Assembly: GCF_024679095.1 (NCBI RefSeq)
Contig: NC_066512.1
Location: forward strand, 18,382,473-18,446,472
Reading direction: 5' to 3'
From: Eriocheir sinensis
Lineage: Eukaryota > Arthropoda > Malacostraca > Decapoda > Varunidae
Length of the DNA: 64,000 bases
A program made the translations under genes and the position numbers. Below are positions 1 to 61,379 of the stretch, piece after piece; position 1 is the first letter of the stretch, and each line of letters starts with the position of its first letter. Under the pieces are notes generated by a model. The model worked only from the letters and a program-made list of their open reading frames with translations, made no database searches and had not been told where the DNA came from.

Positions 1-110
1 ACAATAATAATAATAATAAAAAAATAAAAAAAAAACGCTACTCGCTGCTCCTAAAAAAGAATCAAAAGAGGTGGCCGAAAGAGAGGTCAATTTCAGGAGG
101 ATAGGATAGC
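1..110. repeat. End of a dispersed repeat shared with 43.0 kb
   Basis: An (AAT)n/A-rich stretch is followed by cgctactcgctgctcctaa, which recurs at 43040-43060. It is probably the tail of an interspersed element cut by the window edge. Confidence 0.55.
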
Positions 111-1110
111 TGTTCCAAGGCCTTAACATGAAGGCTATTATACTATACTGCTCGTGCCAAAGAGTCCAGAAGACTAGATTCCACGCTGGTTCCTCTCTCA
201 TTGCACAGCCACATTGTCAGCACACTAACAAACCTGTCTAAGCCAACCCTTACAGCTATTGATTATAAAGGTAAAATTCACACCACATCACAAACACCAC
301 TTTAACCACAAAGCATGAAAATTAGAGGTAGTGGATGACCTGACCACAACACAATACAAGGCATCAAGCGTTGTCTGTAACTTCCAACTGACATTTAAAC
401 ACAGTATAGAGTGGTACCAAAAAGGCATGAGGGCCAACCTGTGGTAAGGGTCATATTATGTAGATTAGTACTGTGAACTATGAGAAAACCATTCAACGCC
501 GTGCCTACATCACAATTGGGTCTGGAGTCACAGACGACGCATGATGTATTGGGGATAAAACTGTTCTGTGAACTATATTGCCTTCCATCCTAGGTTATGG
601 CCAGGTCACTCACAACTTACAAATTCTTACACTGGTCTACAGTGGTATCTGTGCTGTCATATTTTTGCCTCTAACCAGTAGTTATAAGGGTTGGGGCTTT
701 GACAAACTTTATTGTTTTGACTGTAATGAGTAAGCCAGGTGAGAGGGACCAATATGGAGATGGGGGCAGTGGTATGCCACCATAGACTCCATGCGCCAGC
801 CTCATAAGTCAGCACCAAACATCTCGTTAACTCCTTTCAGGTGAACAATGTATTGTTTGTGGTGGTACAGCAATGATTTTTAGTACTTGTTTAAAAAGTA
901 TTGATAGGGAGGGTTTAAATGAGGAAAATGGATGAACATCCTGGGGTGGCAGCACCAATGACATTTTTATACATGCTATCTCAAATATGCCCAGATGCTT
1001 CTCTCTAGCAAAAAATTTATTCAAAAGAATCCAACTTGGAAACTTGAGTGAGGTTGTTCTTGTTGAATAGTCATTTTGAAGATAGCTTTCGATGAGATCG
1101 TACTGTATGT

Positions 1111-1172
1111 ATACCTAAACTTCCATAATGTTATAACTTTCATACCTAAACTTCCATAATGTTATAACTTTC
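1111..1172. repeat. Tandem duplication, about 30 bp
   Basis: The phrase atacctaaacttccataa followed by tgttataactttc occurs twice back to back. Confidence 0.85.
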
Positions 1173-1188
1173 AAAGATGTACTATTTG

Positions 1189-1588
1189 TAAGGTGACCAG
1201 AGTCCCGCTTTTAGGCACATTTTTATACATTTGTCCCCCTTTGTTTACGTCTGTCCCACTTGTTTCTGTTTGGTATTGAAGTGCCCCACTTTTTTCGTGA
1301 ACTATGATAAATTAAACATCTTTGCAGTCTTTAATGTATCACTAACTGGTAACTTTACACATTTTGTACTCTGGACACAAACTTCATACATGTCAAGGTA
1401 AAGATAGTTATTGTAGCTATCTTTACCTTGATACAGGTACAGGGTTTGTATAAGATGTTGTGCCTTCGACTCTACTTAGATTAGTGTTATATTTGCATCG
1501 CTGGCGTGAGGTGCACTCTGCGTCACACATGCCCGTGTGTATGATAGAAAATGTCCCGCTTTTATCTTCAGCAGATCTGGTCACCTTA
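1189..1588. mobile_element. Short TIR element (MITE-like), about 400 bp
   Basis: It is bounded by perfect 12-bp inverted ends TAAGGTGACCAG and CTGGTCACCTTA. The subterminal TCCCGCTTTTA also recurs inverted. There is no transposase. The outer TAA/TTA may be target site. Confidence 0.7.
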
Positions 1589-1771
1589 ACTGTTTGCATC
1601 TTTGGTTCTCAAGTTTGGAAAGAGAAAATAGTGGCTTAAGGGAATGCAATCATATACTGAACACATTTTTGGCTGTAGTGGAACTTGACAAACTATTGTA
1701 CTGATATCCACATAATCTAGTCCAGGTAATATATTGACTTTTCCTTAAGGTATTCAGCTCGTCTAGTTTAT

Positions 1772-2279
1772 TATAGTCAATTCACCCGAGTCTGAAGTTT
1801 GCATTATCACGCAACGGCAGCCTGGAGCCACACAGTGTGTCCGATATCATGGATACAGTATGCTAGCCTATGCATAGTAAACAGTCGTCACTGTCAATAA
1901 TGTGCAGGCAGCAATAACAAATATCGTCATTATAGTTGATAATGAGTTAAAAATATTAGTAATTTCGCAAATAGCTGTTTTGTTAGTATAAAGCCTGATA
2001 ATTTTTTAGTGGTGGACAGCTTCAAAGCGATTTAATCATCATAATCAGCGATCTTATAAATTAACAAAACAGCTATTTGCAACATTACTAATATTTTTTT
2101 ATTAGTAAACTCATAATCGACTATAATTGATGGTAATTGTTATTGCTGCCTGCATATTATTGACACTGACAACTGTTTACTATGCATAAACTAACCAGCC
2201 ATAATCGGACACGCCGTGTAACTGCTGGTTGCCGTTGCACGATAATGCACACTTCAGACTCTGTTGAACTGACTATATA
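1772..2279. mobile_element. Foldback (long inverted repeat) element, about 510 bp
   Basis: Arms 1772-1987 and 2058-2279 are diverged inverted copies with ends TATAGTCA(A/G)TTCA. Matching pieces include GAGTCTGAAG, CAACGGCA and AAATAGCTGTTTTGTTA. A short spacer of about 70 bp separates the arms. It is non-autonomous, with no ORF. Confidence 0.85.
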
Positions 2280-2706
2280 GTACATTCTATATAGCATTAA
2301 ACAGATGCAGATGTGCTGATAAGTCTTGATCTGTTAACATCAATCGCCCAAGGGCCAGATTCATCAAGCCATTTACGAAACCTGTCATGGGTACTTCTTC
2401 AGGTAACTCCACCAACTACGAATGCTCTTGATCCTTAGGTAGCTCCGACGGCAGTGAATGAAGTGACAGCCAGGCCGTCACTTCGTTCATTGCCATCGGA
2501 GTCGCCTCAATAGAAGGAGCATTCATAGTGGACAGATTAACCAGAAGGCTTACCCATGACATGTTTGTAAGCGGTTTGATGAATCCAGCCCCAAGATGAC
2601 ACAAGCATGTGTTCAGATTGGAAAACAGTATCCATCACCACCATTATATTCATTAGTTTCAGAATTACAGATGGGAAAATACTATCATTGTATACTTTTA
2701 TCTATT
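2280..2706. other. No feature recognised
   Basis: AT-rich unique-looking sequence between two mobile elements; no coding signal. Confidence 0.5.
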
Positions 2707-3040
2707 TTTTTTTTTTTTTTTTTTTTTTACGTCGCAGCCTACAGCGCCGGTAGGCTTTTTCCCGGTGGGTCCTGATGGTCGGCCCAGCCCATTCTGGCAC
2801 AGGCGAGTGTTTATAGTGGCGCCATCTTGCATTGGCTCATGCTGCCCTCCCGGAGCTCATCTTTAATCCTAGAATCTAGAGTCCGGGTTGATAGGTGGTC
2901 TTCTGGACAGCATGTGGGTAGTTTTAAGCCAGTCGGCAGTGGCTGAAAAATCCCAGCTTGGTGGCACCGGGCGGGGATTGAACTCGCGTCCTCCTGAACG
3001 CGGTGGTGTTTTTCTGTCGATTCAGCCACCGCCTCCCCAT
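2707..3040 (-). mobile_element. tRNA-derived SINE with poly(A) tail
   Basis: On the minus strand a GGCGGTGGCTGAATCGACA A-box-like head is followed by GCGAGTTCAATCCCCGCC (B-box), a body, and a poly(A) tail seen as a T run at 2707-2728. A degraded cloverleaf is not expected to be a functional tRNA. Confidence 0.8.
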
Positions 3041-4880
3041 TGTATTGTGATTTATAGAATAGGTTTACAGAATACCCTACTGCTAGAATGCATACACTCA
3101 TGCTCTCATCAATTAAATCATTTGATTAGATTCTGGACTAAAAATAGTTATTAATTACTGCTGGCATAGTCAGTGAACATTATCTTCACCTTGACCAGTA
3201 TAATGTTATCAATGGCACCTGCTAAGAAAGGAATGGCAAATCATAGTCTGGACATTGCCAGCATCAAGACGCTGATATATTGATGTTTGCTTCTGATGGT
3301 ACCCAAGGTCTCTATGAACTGGCCAAGGCAAAAGTCTCCCAATGCCATGCACTGCTGTCCTTACATGATCAAGTTTTTCCTCCTCTCCTAATCTTCAATA
3401 TTCTACAACTTTTTATCCTCATTCTCTTGCATCTTTTGATTCATATTTAATTACTTTTTCTTTATTCTGTACATATTAAGTGTACACACCTGTCAGGTAA
3501 GTTTTCTCCTCTCCCTGGAGCATCAGCCTCCATCTAGCATTCCCAATTCAATGTCTTATTTTTTTCCTTCTTGACACGAGACTTCCCACCTTGCAAAAAT
3601 GTCTGAAATGGGATTGAGATTACTATCATGTTAAAAAAGGCAGAGGTAGAGCTACAAAAACTTATTTAGAATTTAATCCTTGAAATCAACAGATACCAAT
3701 GAGATACTCAAAATTTTATGTGCAACATGTAAAGGTCTGGTATTATTTTCCTTCTGAAATGTACAAGCTATTTGGGATACTTCTATCAAGCAATAGCCTC
3801 CACAGTATCAAATTTAATCTCTATCCTTCTTAATCTCTTTCTTGTGTTTTACAAGATTAGAGGTCTCATTCTGCAATTACTGGTGATGAAAAGTAACAAG
3901 GTATGATATGTTCTATGCTCATCATTTTTCTACCTAATAAGGCATAAAATTAATGAAAATATTTGTTTAACTCAAAGTAATATTGCAGGTTGTTAATATA
4001 AATAATATGTTAAGAAACAGCCACATATGCAGAGTAATTTATCCAAGCTGTGGCCACATTATGAAAAAATAAAATGAATAATTGCATATATTGTTTTTAC
4101 TTTACCTTAGTTCTTTTAAGTGCAAGATTCAGTTATGACAGCCATGCACATATGCAGGGATAGCACTGGAGTTTATATATTCAAAGAAGTACTCAGCCTC
4201 ATGGGAGTCAAGCCAGCCCAACTATGAGCCAGTCCCAAGCCTGGATAAATGGGGAGGGTTGCCTGTAGGGAGGGGAGTCTGAGGCAATAAAAATTATGCT
4301 CCAATAAAAATTATCACAGTGACAGTTATCAAACATTTAACCCCTTGAAAAGGAAACAAATGACATGAAATGATGAGGTGAACCATGTCAAGCAAGAAGG
4401 ATCACTGGGGAGGCCTTAGGATATTTCACACAAGCTATCATGATCTTATTCTCATAAAGAGAATAAGATATTATTCAGTGCAATTTTTTAAATTTACATT
4501 GCTTAGGACAGTGACAATAAATGTGAACAAAGAAGTGGGGGGGCAAGCTCCAAAAGAGATCCAGCTTAGGGGCTTGGAAAAGTTGAAACTGATTCTTATT
4601 GCAATGTGTTTGAGAGGTGTGAAACTGAAGAAGGAAATTTCCTCTTCCAAACTCTGCTCCATATTAGATCAGTGCTTCCCTTGCTACCACTGGACAGGGT
4701 ATACCAATGCTGCATTGTTTCAAGTTTGAATGTATCCTACAGTTCTACCAGGGTGCTGGGAACATTGAACCAATTTGAGAATGTCACTGCATACCCATGA
4801 ACACAGTCTGTCAGTAAATGCTCTTGTGAAAACTAGCTAGGAAGTAATGCCAGAAAACTAGATGAAAACTTATGTTTTTT
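3041..4880. other. AT-rich flank without recognisable gene
   Basis: Several short ORFs are present (for example 4385-4729 +), but none has a recognisable domain or coding composition. I see no repeat structure here. Confidence 0.45.
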
Positions 4881-5500
4881 GCTATACGAGGGGAAGGAAT
4901 AAGATGAACGAGAAAGGTCGAATGCAATAGTTATAGTGGTTTAAGCTTACTGTGCGAGGGACTGTATTTAGGAAAATTCTGACAGAAAAGTTGGTTGATG
5001 TAACTAAGTGAAAGATAACTGAAGGATATTTAGAATGGAAAAAGGATACACTGATCACATTTTTTCCTATGACAACAGAAAAGCAACTTGAGAAAAGTAG
5101 AAAGGTTTATGATGCATTCATGGACCTGGAAAGAACTTAAAAAAGAGGGTGGACAAGATCTGTGAAAGGTTTTGGAACATCATACCAAAACACTGATTTA
5201 TCAAAAAAAAATAAGGACTTTTTATCAAGAGGCTAGTTAGTGCCTGTGTTCAAGCAGGTTATACAGTGAGCAACAAGGGTTTGAGAATAGTGTACTGAGA
5301 TAGATGTGTAATGTTTCCTTGACACGAATGAGTTCATGTGAAATGAACGTTAAGATTAGAAAGTAGTGATGCAAAACTACATATGAATGGTGTGGAACAA
5401 GTTTTAGTACCTAACGACACTACCGAAGGACAAAACGGACGAAGCTGCAAAAAATTAGTGGATGAGTGCAATAGGTGTTACAGGGCTGAAGTACTTGCCC
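4881..5500 (+). pseudogene. Decayed non-LTR retrotransposon reverse transcriptase fragment
   Basis: In interrupted plus-strand frames, pieces of the LINE reverse transcriptase are readable in order: LTEKLVD, RKVYDAFMDLER (compare AFMDLEKAFD, catalytic motif A region) near 5105-5140, a block like ACVQAGYTVS near 5240-5265, GLR followed by CVMFP near 5280-5320, and MNGVEQVLVPNDT near 5385-5420 (the FADD motif is lost). There are many stops and frameshifts. Family names were not tested by search; this is remembered motif similarity. Confidence 0.65.
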
Positions 5501-5874
5501 TGTGACAAAACCAGCACGATTTTAATTAAACACCCTACTGATGGTGTAAGCCAAGTTAGAATATAGTAAATTCTGACTTGTTTGGCTGGGTCCCTCTGGC
5601 TCTCACGGCGGCTCATGGAAACTGCTTAGTATTGTAAACATGGCTGGCTGTGTCCGCAGAGTTTACTGCGTCCCCGCCTAGGCAGCGCTCCGCTGGTAAC
5701 TTTGTTGTGCAGGCATTGGAAACTTAATAACATTCCAATGGAAATCTTGCTGGAAAAAAAAAAAAAAACTTGTGCTGATTAGCCTGCTGGTGCTAAATGT
5801 GGCAGAATCTGTAACTGTATCTTGTATAACAAGTAAAAGGCTAAAAGCAAAAGTTTAACAAGTAAAAGGTTGGG

Positions 5875-6160
5875 GGCATACGCAACAGCTGCGCGTGGCC
5901 TCGGCGCTCATCTCCGTCGCATTGGGCCTTGAGCTTGTGGTGGGTAGGAACCCGTTACCCCGGGACACAGGGCCAGTATGACATTCAGGTTACCACAGTT
6001 TACCTTTCCCAGGTTTCCCCAGGTACTCATTCATCGACCACCTCAAAGGGGAGGACGAATAACTGGGTGAGCTGCACAGTGACTGCCCGGGCCGGGATTC
6101 GAACCCGGCCCCGCAGATTCGTAGCTAGGCACGCTAACCACCTACCACGGAGGCCTGGAT
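5875..6160 (-). mobile_element. tRNA-derived SINE
   Basis: The minus-strand head reads GGCCTCCGTGGTAGGTGGTT then AGCGTGCC (A-box), followed by GGGTTCGAATCCCGG (perfect B-box), then a 150-bp body. A related body without head lies at 42602-42720, showing it is a dispersed family. Confidence 0.85.
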
Positions 6161-6473
6161 AACAATTGAGCCAAGGAAAATAAGTAAAAAAAAGCATGAA
6201 GCACGAGTACATGTGTTATTGACAGACAACCCTCATGAGAGCCAGAGCGGAATCCAGCCAATCAGTAGAGGCCTGACGAACACTGCCAAGGCGTCAGAGA
6301 AACCGTTTGGATAATTGTAAAGTAAGTTTGGGGATGCATAGAGACTGAAGAAGTGGATAAAATATCTGGAAACTTTCAACAGACATGGTCTCTGACCCAA
6401 GTGTCATATGTCATGACAGTGAGAATGCACTGCCTGAAAACCCTTCAACACAGTTGGTGTAGACTTCTCTGAA

Positions 6474-8046
6474 GGTAATTATTGAGAATCACTACGCGCC
6501 TCCAAAATACGATATTACGCCTCCATATTATACTTATGGGACGAAATACATGTCCTTTAACTATAATATGAAGGCGGAAAAACTTAAAAGTAAACAAAAA
6601 GTGGTAAAGGTAGTGAAAAGACATATTCTACATACGCGCGATGTGTTTTGATGGCGGCCATTAGGAAGTGAGCAGTGTTGCCAGCGATCCGATTAGCGAT
6701 GGTACGTTTTGTTAGCCATTAGCCCACGCATGTGAAACCACGTCCACCACGCGTGGTTATTATTATTTTTAGAACACGCACCTTTACCCAAAGGCTTTTG
6801 TGAAGGTTTGGGCCGGGTATAGTATTAGGTAAAGGTGCGTGTTTAAATAGAAAAAAAAAAAAACCACGCGTGGTGGACCTGGTCTCACATGCGTGGGCTA
6901 ATGGCTAACTAAGCGTAACATCGCTAACCGGATCGCTGGCAACACTGCTCACCTCCCCGCCGCCGCCAACCCAGCGCGCGTAGGTATAATATTCTTTTTC
7001 ACTACTTTTACCACTTTTCTTTAGCAGTGCTACCAGCGCTTGAAAAAATTTTCAAGATCTTGAAATATTTACCCTATCCTTGAAAGCTTGAAAAAAGTTA
7101 AAATTCCTAAAATCTTGAAAAATCTACAGTGACTACATAAAAGTCGTATAAAATGAGAGAAAGGATCAGCTGATGTCCAGCTGACGCGTACAATACACGT
7201 CCCACAGGCCACAGTGGCAGACACGCATTGACAGACTAGTCCTTCAGCTGGTGCCTTTGTTTTGCTTCGCTGGTGAGTGTATCTAGTGAATTGAAACTTA
7301 TCGTTATTGATATATTTCCACCCTATGTCATGGTGTATTATTCACTTAAAGACCCTTATTATTTGTCCCACGAGAACACAGTGAAGCTGAGTGTGCCATT
7401 CGAGGATTAGTGATAAGCAATTTGAGTCTCTGTAGCTAATGAGACTGATAAAAAATAACCACAGTGAATAGGGTGTAGCTACTTGTAGGTATAATGATTC
7501 TTAGTTTATTGCTCTCATGTGGTGTATTTGGTAAAATTGTTACTTGTTGTTGGTGGTGGAGGTAGCTATAACTAGCACTAATAAGGGCAGCACGTATGTA
7601 CGAGTATTTGAAGGTACGCTAGTAAACTTACAATAAAGCAGAAATATAAGATAAAAAATATGTTGTAGGGACTAATCTTGAAATCAGTTACGTATTGTTA
7701 AGTTTATAGCACTGGTATCAGAAATAGAATCCGCCCATGAAAGGATTTGATCACAAAGCAAAAATTTTCCTGATTTTCTATCCACTTTCTGCATTATGTT
7801 ATTTCAATATAAATATGAAGATTTAGTAGATAATAATACATTATGGTCAACCTTGAAAAAAAAATACCGATCTTGAAAGATTTCTACGACCTATCTTGAA
7901 AGATTTTTTCCCAACCGCTGGCAGCACTGCTTTTAAGTTTATCCGCCTTCATATTATGGTTAAGGGACATGTATTTCGTCCTTTAACTATAAAACGGAGG
8001 CGTAATATCGTATTTTGGAGGCGCGTAGTGATTTTCAATAATTACC
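6474..8046. mobile_element. Large foldback element, interrupted by a nested insertion
   Basis: The left arm 6474-~6790 is inverted in ~6828-7023 plus 7931-8046. The ends are GGTAATTATTGA and its complement, then CACTACGCGCCTCCAAAATA and ATTACGCCTCC. The arms include GTGGTAAAGGTAGTGAAAA, GCAGTGTTGCCAGCGATCC, CCACGCGTGGT and ACGCACCTTTACC. The centre is an almost perfect palindrome around 6810. The right arm is split by the 7024-7930 insertion. No transposase ORF. Confidence 0.8.
7024..7930. mobile_element. Nested TIR element, about 0.9 kb
   Basis: The ends are GCAGTGCTACCAGCG and, inverted, GCAGTGCTGCCAGCG. Subterminal TCTTGAAA repeats occur at both ends. It sits exactly where the right arm of the surrounding foldback element is interrupted, flanked by TTTA-like sequence. 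No ORF. Confidence 0.75.
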
Positions 8047-10719
8047 CTCCGCTTGTCAAGACCTCTATGATACTCTAAATTTTATCAATAAGAATTGTAT
8101 TATTTTGTTGTACCTGCTTCTTCCATTATTGATTTTATAATAATAATTAGTTGCAATACAAGTTTACCCACCTGCTGTCTCACCAGCTCCAATAAGATGC
8201 TAAAAGGTGCAGCCACGCAGCACAACGCCCTTACCTCTCAAGGGGTCCCAGCACACTGAAGTTTAGGCGCTGATACGACAGTTGCCAATGCCCGGGAAGG
8301 TTCACGCCCGACTTGGATCAAAGGCATTACTGAGGAAATGTTTGACTTTAACATGCATAATCGATCATCTGGAATTCAGAATCTCGAAAATGGGACTAAT
8401 CTTAATATGCACTGATGAAGCTTGGTGGTGGCTTAAGCTCGGTAACTTATTAACTTTAAAACTGTCCAACAACCATTGGAGGTCAAACCACTACTGAGGG
8501 TTTGCTCGTACTGCCTCGAAGCAGTTTTGAATGCCTTGAATGTTGCTTAAACCCTTCGGTCGTGGTAACTTTAATAAATTTCCAAGTCAGTCTACTATCA
8601 GTGTTCAGGAGTTCTGGAAGTAGAATATTACAAAAAGGATATCGAATATATATCTTAAAATGTACTTTCTAGCATAAAGGCGAGAAAAGGTCAGCAGCCA
8701 CGAACACCACTCCCAGGGAAACAACACTTAGCCCCTGAGCATCGTTTACGACAGGGACAGTTTCGACAGAATGGCCTCAGCACCACTGAACCTTCCCACG
8801 CCACTCTGCCTCGATTGCCCTCAAGTATCTTCGCCTCGCCAGCGGCAAACGTGATAATGATACGCCATGCTAACTTCTTGTGCTCCCAGCTTCTGTACAC
8901 TGGTGGCACTTTAATAAAATAATTCAGTCTTTATCACGTTATCCGCGTCAAATGATCTAAAACTACTTAACCAATGAACAGGTAAACATGAACAGCACTT
9001 TATATCTCATAATCTAGTGCACACATGCGCCATCGTGCCGCCCAATAAACCTAACACAGAGGTAAGCGCGGGCCGACGAGACGTAAGAAGAAATGAAATT
9101 GGGGTGGGGGTGGGTGGGCGAGTAGACGGCAGGATGGCGGGACACGGCACAGAAGAGACAGTAGACGGGGGATGGGTTGAGAGAAGAAAATGGACGGGAG
9201 ACTGGCAGTGTTGTATGTAAAGGGAGGGGGGGAGCAGACTACAGTCCACGGATTCCTTCTATAGTATAGCCATTATCTTTAAGTTCGTGAGACTTAGCAT
9301 CCTAATTTCATGAACATAAGGACGGCATTGGAGGCTGGTGTGGGATAGGATGGAAAGGTGACGCGACCCTGGACACTGCCATCAGGGACAGTAGACAGAC
9401 AACAATGGGAACGGGTGATTAGTGGTCAAGGAAGGGGAAGAGAGGAATCCGAAGCAGGGGACCTCAAGACAGATGAATCAGGAGAGTGGCTCAGGGGAAA
9501 CAACCAAGAACAACAGATAGGAACCAGATACAGGGGGAATGATGATATATGACGCTAAGCAGGGGACAGTCAATATGTAGAAAGCCTCAAAACAATAAAA
9601 AGGGAACACATAGACAGGATGGACGCAAATACATGGGAAGGGATGCTCTGGAAAGAAGTTTCAAGTAAATAACTAGGGCATGGAGCGATGGGTGAGAGGC
9701 GAGACGTGGCATTAGTAGACCAGCAGTGGCTTGTGGGTCGCATCGTGTGGAGGAGGCGGGAGCCCACTGGAGCACAAACACTAACTATATGTAAAGGCTA
9801 GAAAAAAATCTCAGCACATGCCGTGAGATGAGCTTTCTTTACGTTCATTACCAAGCTGTCTGATATAAGTGTGGAGATGCTTTGTCCCCGGCAGCATCTG
9901 GCATTTAACTTAGGGCATAGGTAATTTGATGTTTTACTCCGCATTATTAAAATAAAATGAAATTTCTGGGGAACATGAAAATTATCACGTCATTGCATAT
10001 GTATATTATTTCATCCTTCTATAAATGCAAATTATAAACAAATCACTACAGAGCGCAGTTCAACGGAATACAAATCCGACAGCAGGGCGGGACCAGGCGG
10101 GCTTCGACCAGCAGTCCTGAGGTGCGGGCGCCTGCTGGCCCCGGGCGGCGGTGGGCGCGGACCCCCCTCCCCCGCCACCCCTGTAGGGAGCCGCTGGTCG
10201 CCCACGCACAACACGAAGCATCACCTTAGAGCCCAGGATCACTGATGGCTTCATGTATACATCGTCAGGAGGAGTAACTCAACATGAAATAGCTCATGTC
10301 TCTGAACAAAAGCGGCTCAATATACACCAAAGTTCAATTCCTTACAAATAACGTTTTAAATTTATTCTCAAAACAATCGAGGGATTCTAATACTCATCAG
10401 TAACAACACTAAACTCTTTAGAGAAAACATCTCTGAAATAGAGATTTACAGTTGAAATTAAAACATTAATACTGATTATAGGAATTAAGAACCACTATGA
10501 TATCCTTAATGGTTGTGTTTGACTAAGAGGATCTCCAGGCATCCTATATAGAAAACAATTCACATGTGTTTCACTTTTGATGCACAACATTAATGGAGCC
10601 TTGTGTTGAGGCGAGGCCACGGCCGCCACCGCGCTGCTCCGGCCGGGAAAGCGGCAGCCCCGGGACACGCAGACACTCCTCCGACACGGCCTGCAGAGCG
10701 TGTGTTGAACCCTTCGCCG

Positions 10720-10722
<3 letters not shown>
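8047..10722. other. Downstream flank, no recognisable gene
   Basis: AT-rich with a GC-rich patch at 10.08-10.22 kb and a G-rich purine stretch at 9.08-9.55 kb. The small ORFs lack recognisable domains. Confidence 0.45.
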
Positions 10723-10761
<39 letters not shown>

Positions 10762-10776
10762 ACACACACACACACA
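10723..10776. repeat. (CA)n microsatellite
   Basis: An almost pure CA tract with one TA interruption. Confidence 0.95.
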
Positions 10777-10891
10777 GGGGGCACCATGCTTGGGTTACAG
10801 AGGAACGTCCGAAAATCGTTCACTTACATATTCATTTTTTTTAATATGAACAAATATCAAAATATTTAAATATGTGAATGTTACAAAATTA

Positions 10892-12828
<1,937 letters not shown>

Positions 12829-12968
12829 AAAAAAAAACTACAACACGGTACACAAACACAAAGAATATACACTGCACAAAGAACTAAAAAATTACCAAAG
12901 TGAACATGAATGAATGAATATATTAACAGATGAATAAATAAATATGTAATGAAAAAAGGAAAAGAAAG

Positions 12969-14259
<1,291 letters not shown>

Positions 14260-14860
14260 TGGTCTTCTTGTCTTCGTAGTGTTGTAGTTCTGTCGTCGTC
14301 ATCTATGCACGCTGCGTATGTCGTCTGTGTTGTAAGAGTTTCTTGTCATGTCAACATGCCGGCTGTGTCGTCATACTTGCAGCATGCTGGGTGTGTTGTG
14401 GTCCTTGCAGGGCGCTAGATCGGTTGTCTCTAATGAGTTTTGATGTCTTAACACGTCTGTTCTGTTCTATTGTAGTCAGTGTAATACGTTATTCTCGTTG
14501 TCCATGTAACGCCGTAGCTCTGTTGTCTTTCCAACATACTAGTTCTGACTGTTTTAGTAACACTCCATCTGCGTTGTCTTTCAAACATTTGTTTTGCTGT
14601 CACCTTCCTAACACAAGAGTTTGCTTGTCGTCTGCATAACATGCAAATTCATCTTCACAACACCTTGGTTTCGTTATCCCTCTCGTGATGCTTCGTTCTT
14701 GTTTTCATACAAACCAGTTTTGTTGTCTTCATTGATGCACACGTCTGCTGTCTGAACTGTTTTGCCTCCACAACACATTAGCTTCGATATCGTCTTTCTA
14801 ACACACTAGCTTTGTTGTCGTCCTCACATCCATGTTCGTCATCTTCATATTGTCACTGTT
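14260..14860. repeat. Degenerate minisatellite, roughly 45-bp period
   Basis: Recurring phrases such as TTTGTTGTC, TAACACACTAG, CTTTCCAACATACTAG and CTTCCTAACACAAGAG at fairly regular spacing indicate an old, diverged tandem array. Confidence 0.55.
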
Positions 14861-15923
14861 CGTCACTGAAGGAAGCAACTCGGCCGTTCCTGTTCTCTTT
14901 ATATGGATCACGTTTCCTCTCACCATTTCTTTGTCTTCCTCCTATGGACAAGTGGCATTGTTTTCTCCACCGCAACACCCGCTAACTTTTCCTTGTCAAT
15001 GATTGTCTTCACCAGCGTTCACAAACCCGAGGAGTGTGATGGGCAGCCACACGTGGATGGTGAGTTACGTGCGTGAGACAACAGGTGTACAGTCCAGCCC
15101 GTCTAGGTGAGGGGGAGGGGTGAAGGTGGGGGTGGCGAGAGGTGAGGGCGTGGTAGTGGTGGTGGCGTTAGCTGGGGTGTGTGATGCTGACGGGTGATGG
15201 CAGGGTCAGGTATGTGGTGCTGGAATGGTGATGGCGGAGGAGGGTGGTGGTGATGGGGCTGATATGGCGAGGGTTCTGATGATTGTGACTTTGGTTAGGT
15301 CTGTGACGATGATTTTGTGCGGTGGAAGAACATGGATAAATGTAGCAATGGTCGGCTGCTGTATTTCTGTGTGAGATAGACAGATAGATAGGGAGATAGA
15401 TAGATAGAGATAGACGGAGATAGATAGATCGAGAGAAAGTTTATATAGCTGAATTTTGCACATCTTTGTTACATCGCGTCATCTTAACACTGTCTTTATA
15501 GTAAAATCACAATGGTCCGCAGAAAACACAGCGCTACACACGCCGGGAAGGGAGGGAGGGTTCTCGTCAGCCACGGCGGGAACATCGTCACGAGGGTTTA
15601 CAGAGCAGTACAAAAACTTCAAGCCTGTGTCCACTGTGAACTCTGAGTCTTCCACCAGAGAGCTTTGGGCGGCCACGGAGCTTTTCGGGCTCGAGCCTCG
15701 CCTGGCGTCAAGGAGAGTCTGTGGTGGGTGGTCACGCAGCGAGGAGCAAGTCTAGAGGGTTTTGTTCGGCCACAGCTGCTGTCCTCACGTGTCCTGGCTT
15801 GTGTCAATGCCGCCTCTCTCTGTCCTCTTAGGCACCTGTCTTCGGAAGCTAGTTGAGTCTGCTAGGGTAGATGGTGGTGACGGAAGGGGTGTGGGGTCAG
15901 GGGCGGCCACACAACAAAAGGAC
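14861..15923. other. Region just downstream of the stop codon (possible 3' UTR)
   Basis: The part nearest 15924 must include the start of the 3' UTR. It holds a G-rich GGTGGTG patch (15.1-15.3 kb) and a TAGA-like repeat (15.38-15.43 kb). No clear poly(A) signal is seen. Confidence 0.5.
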
Positions 15924-61350
<45,427 letters not shown>

Positions 61351-61379
61351 CTACAAGAGGGCGTGGCAGGGTGTTACAC

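Noticed and set aside
6085..6160. tRNA gene on the minus strand
   Set aside because: A and B boxes are good, but the sequence continues into a repeat body shared with 42.6 kb and the acceptor stem does not close cleanly; it is a SINE head.
15456..15755. 99-codon plus-strand ORF downstream of the receptor stop
   Set aside because: No recognisable motif, and it overlaps the presumed 3' UTR on the other strand; likely chance.
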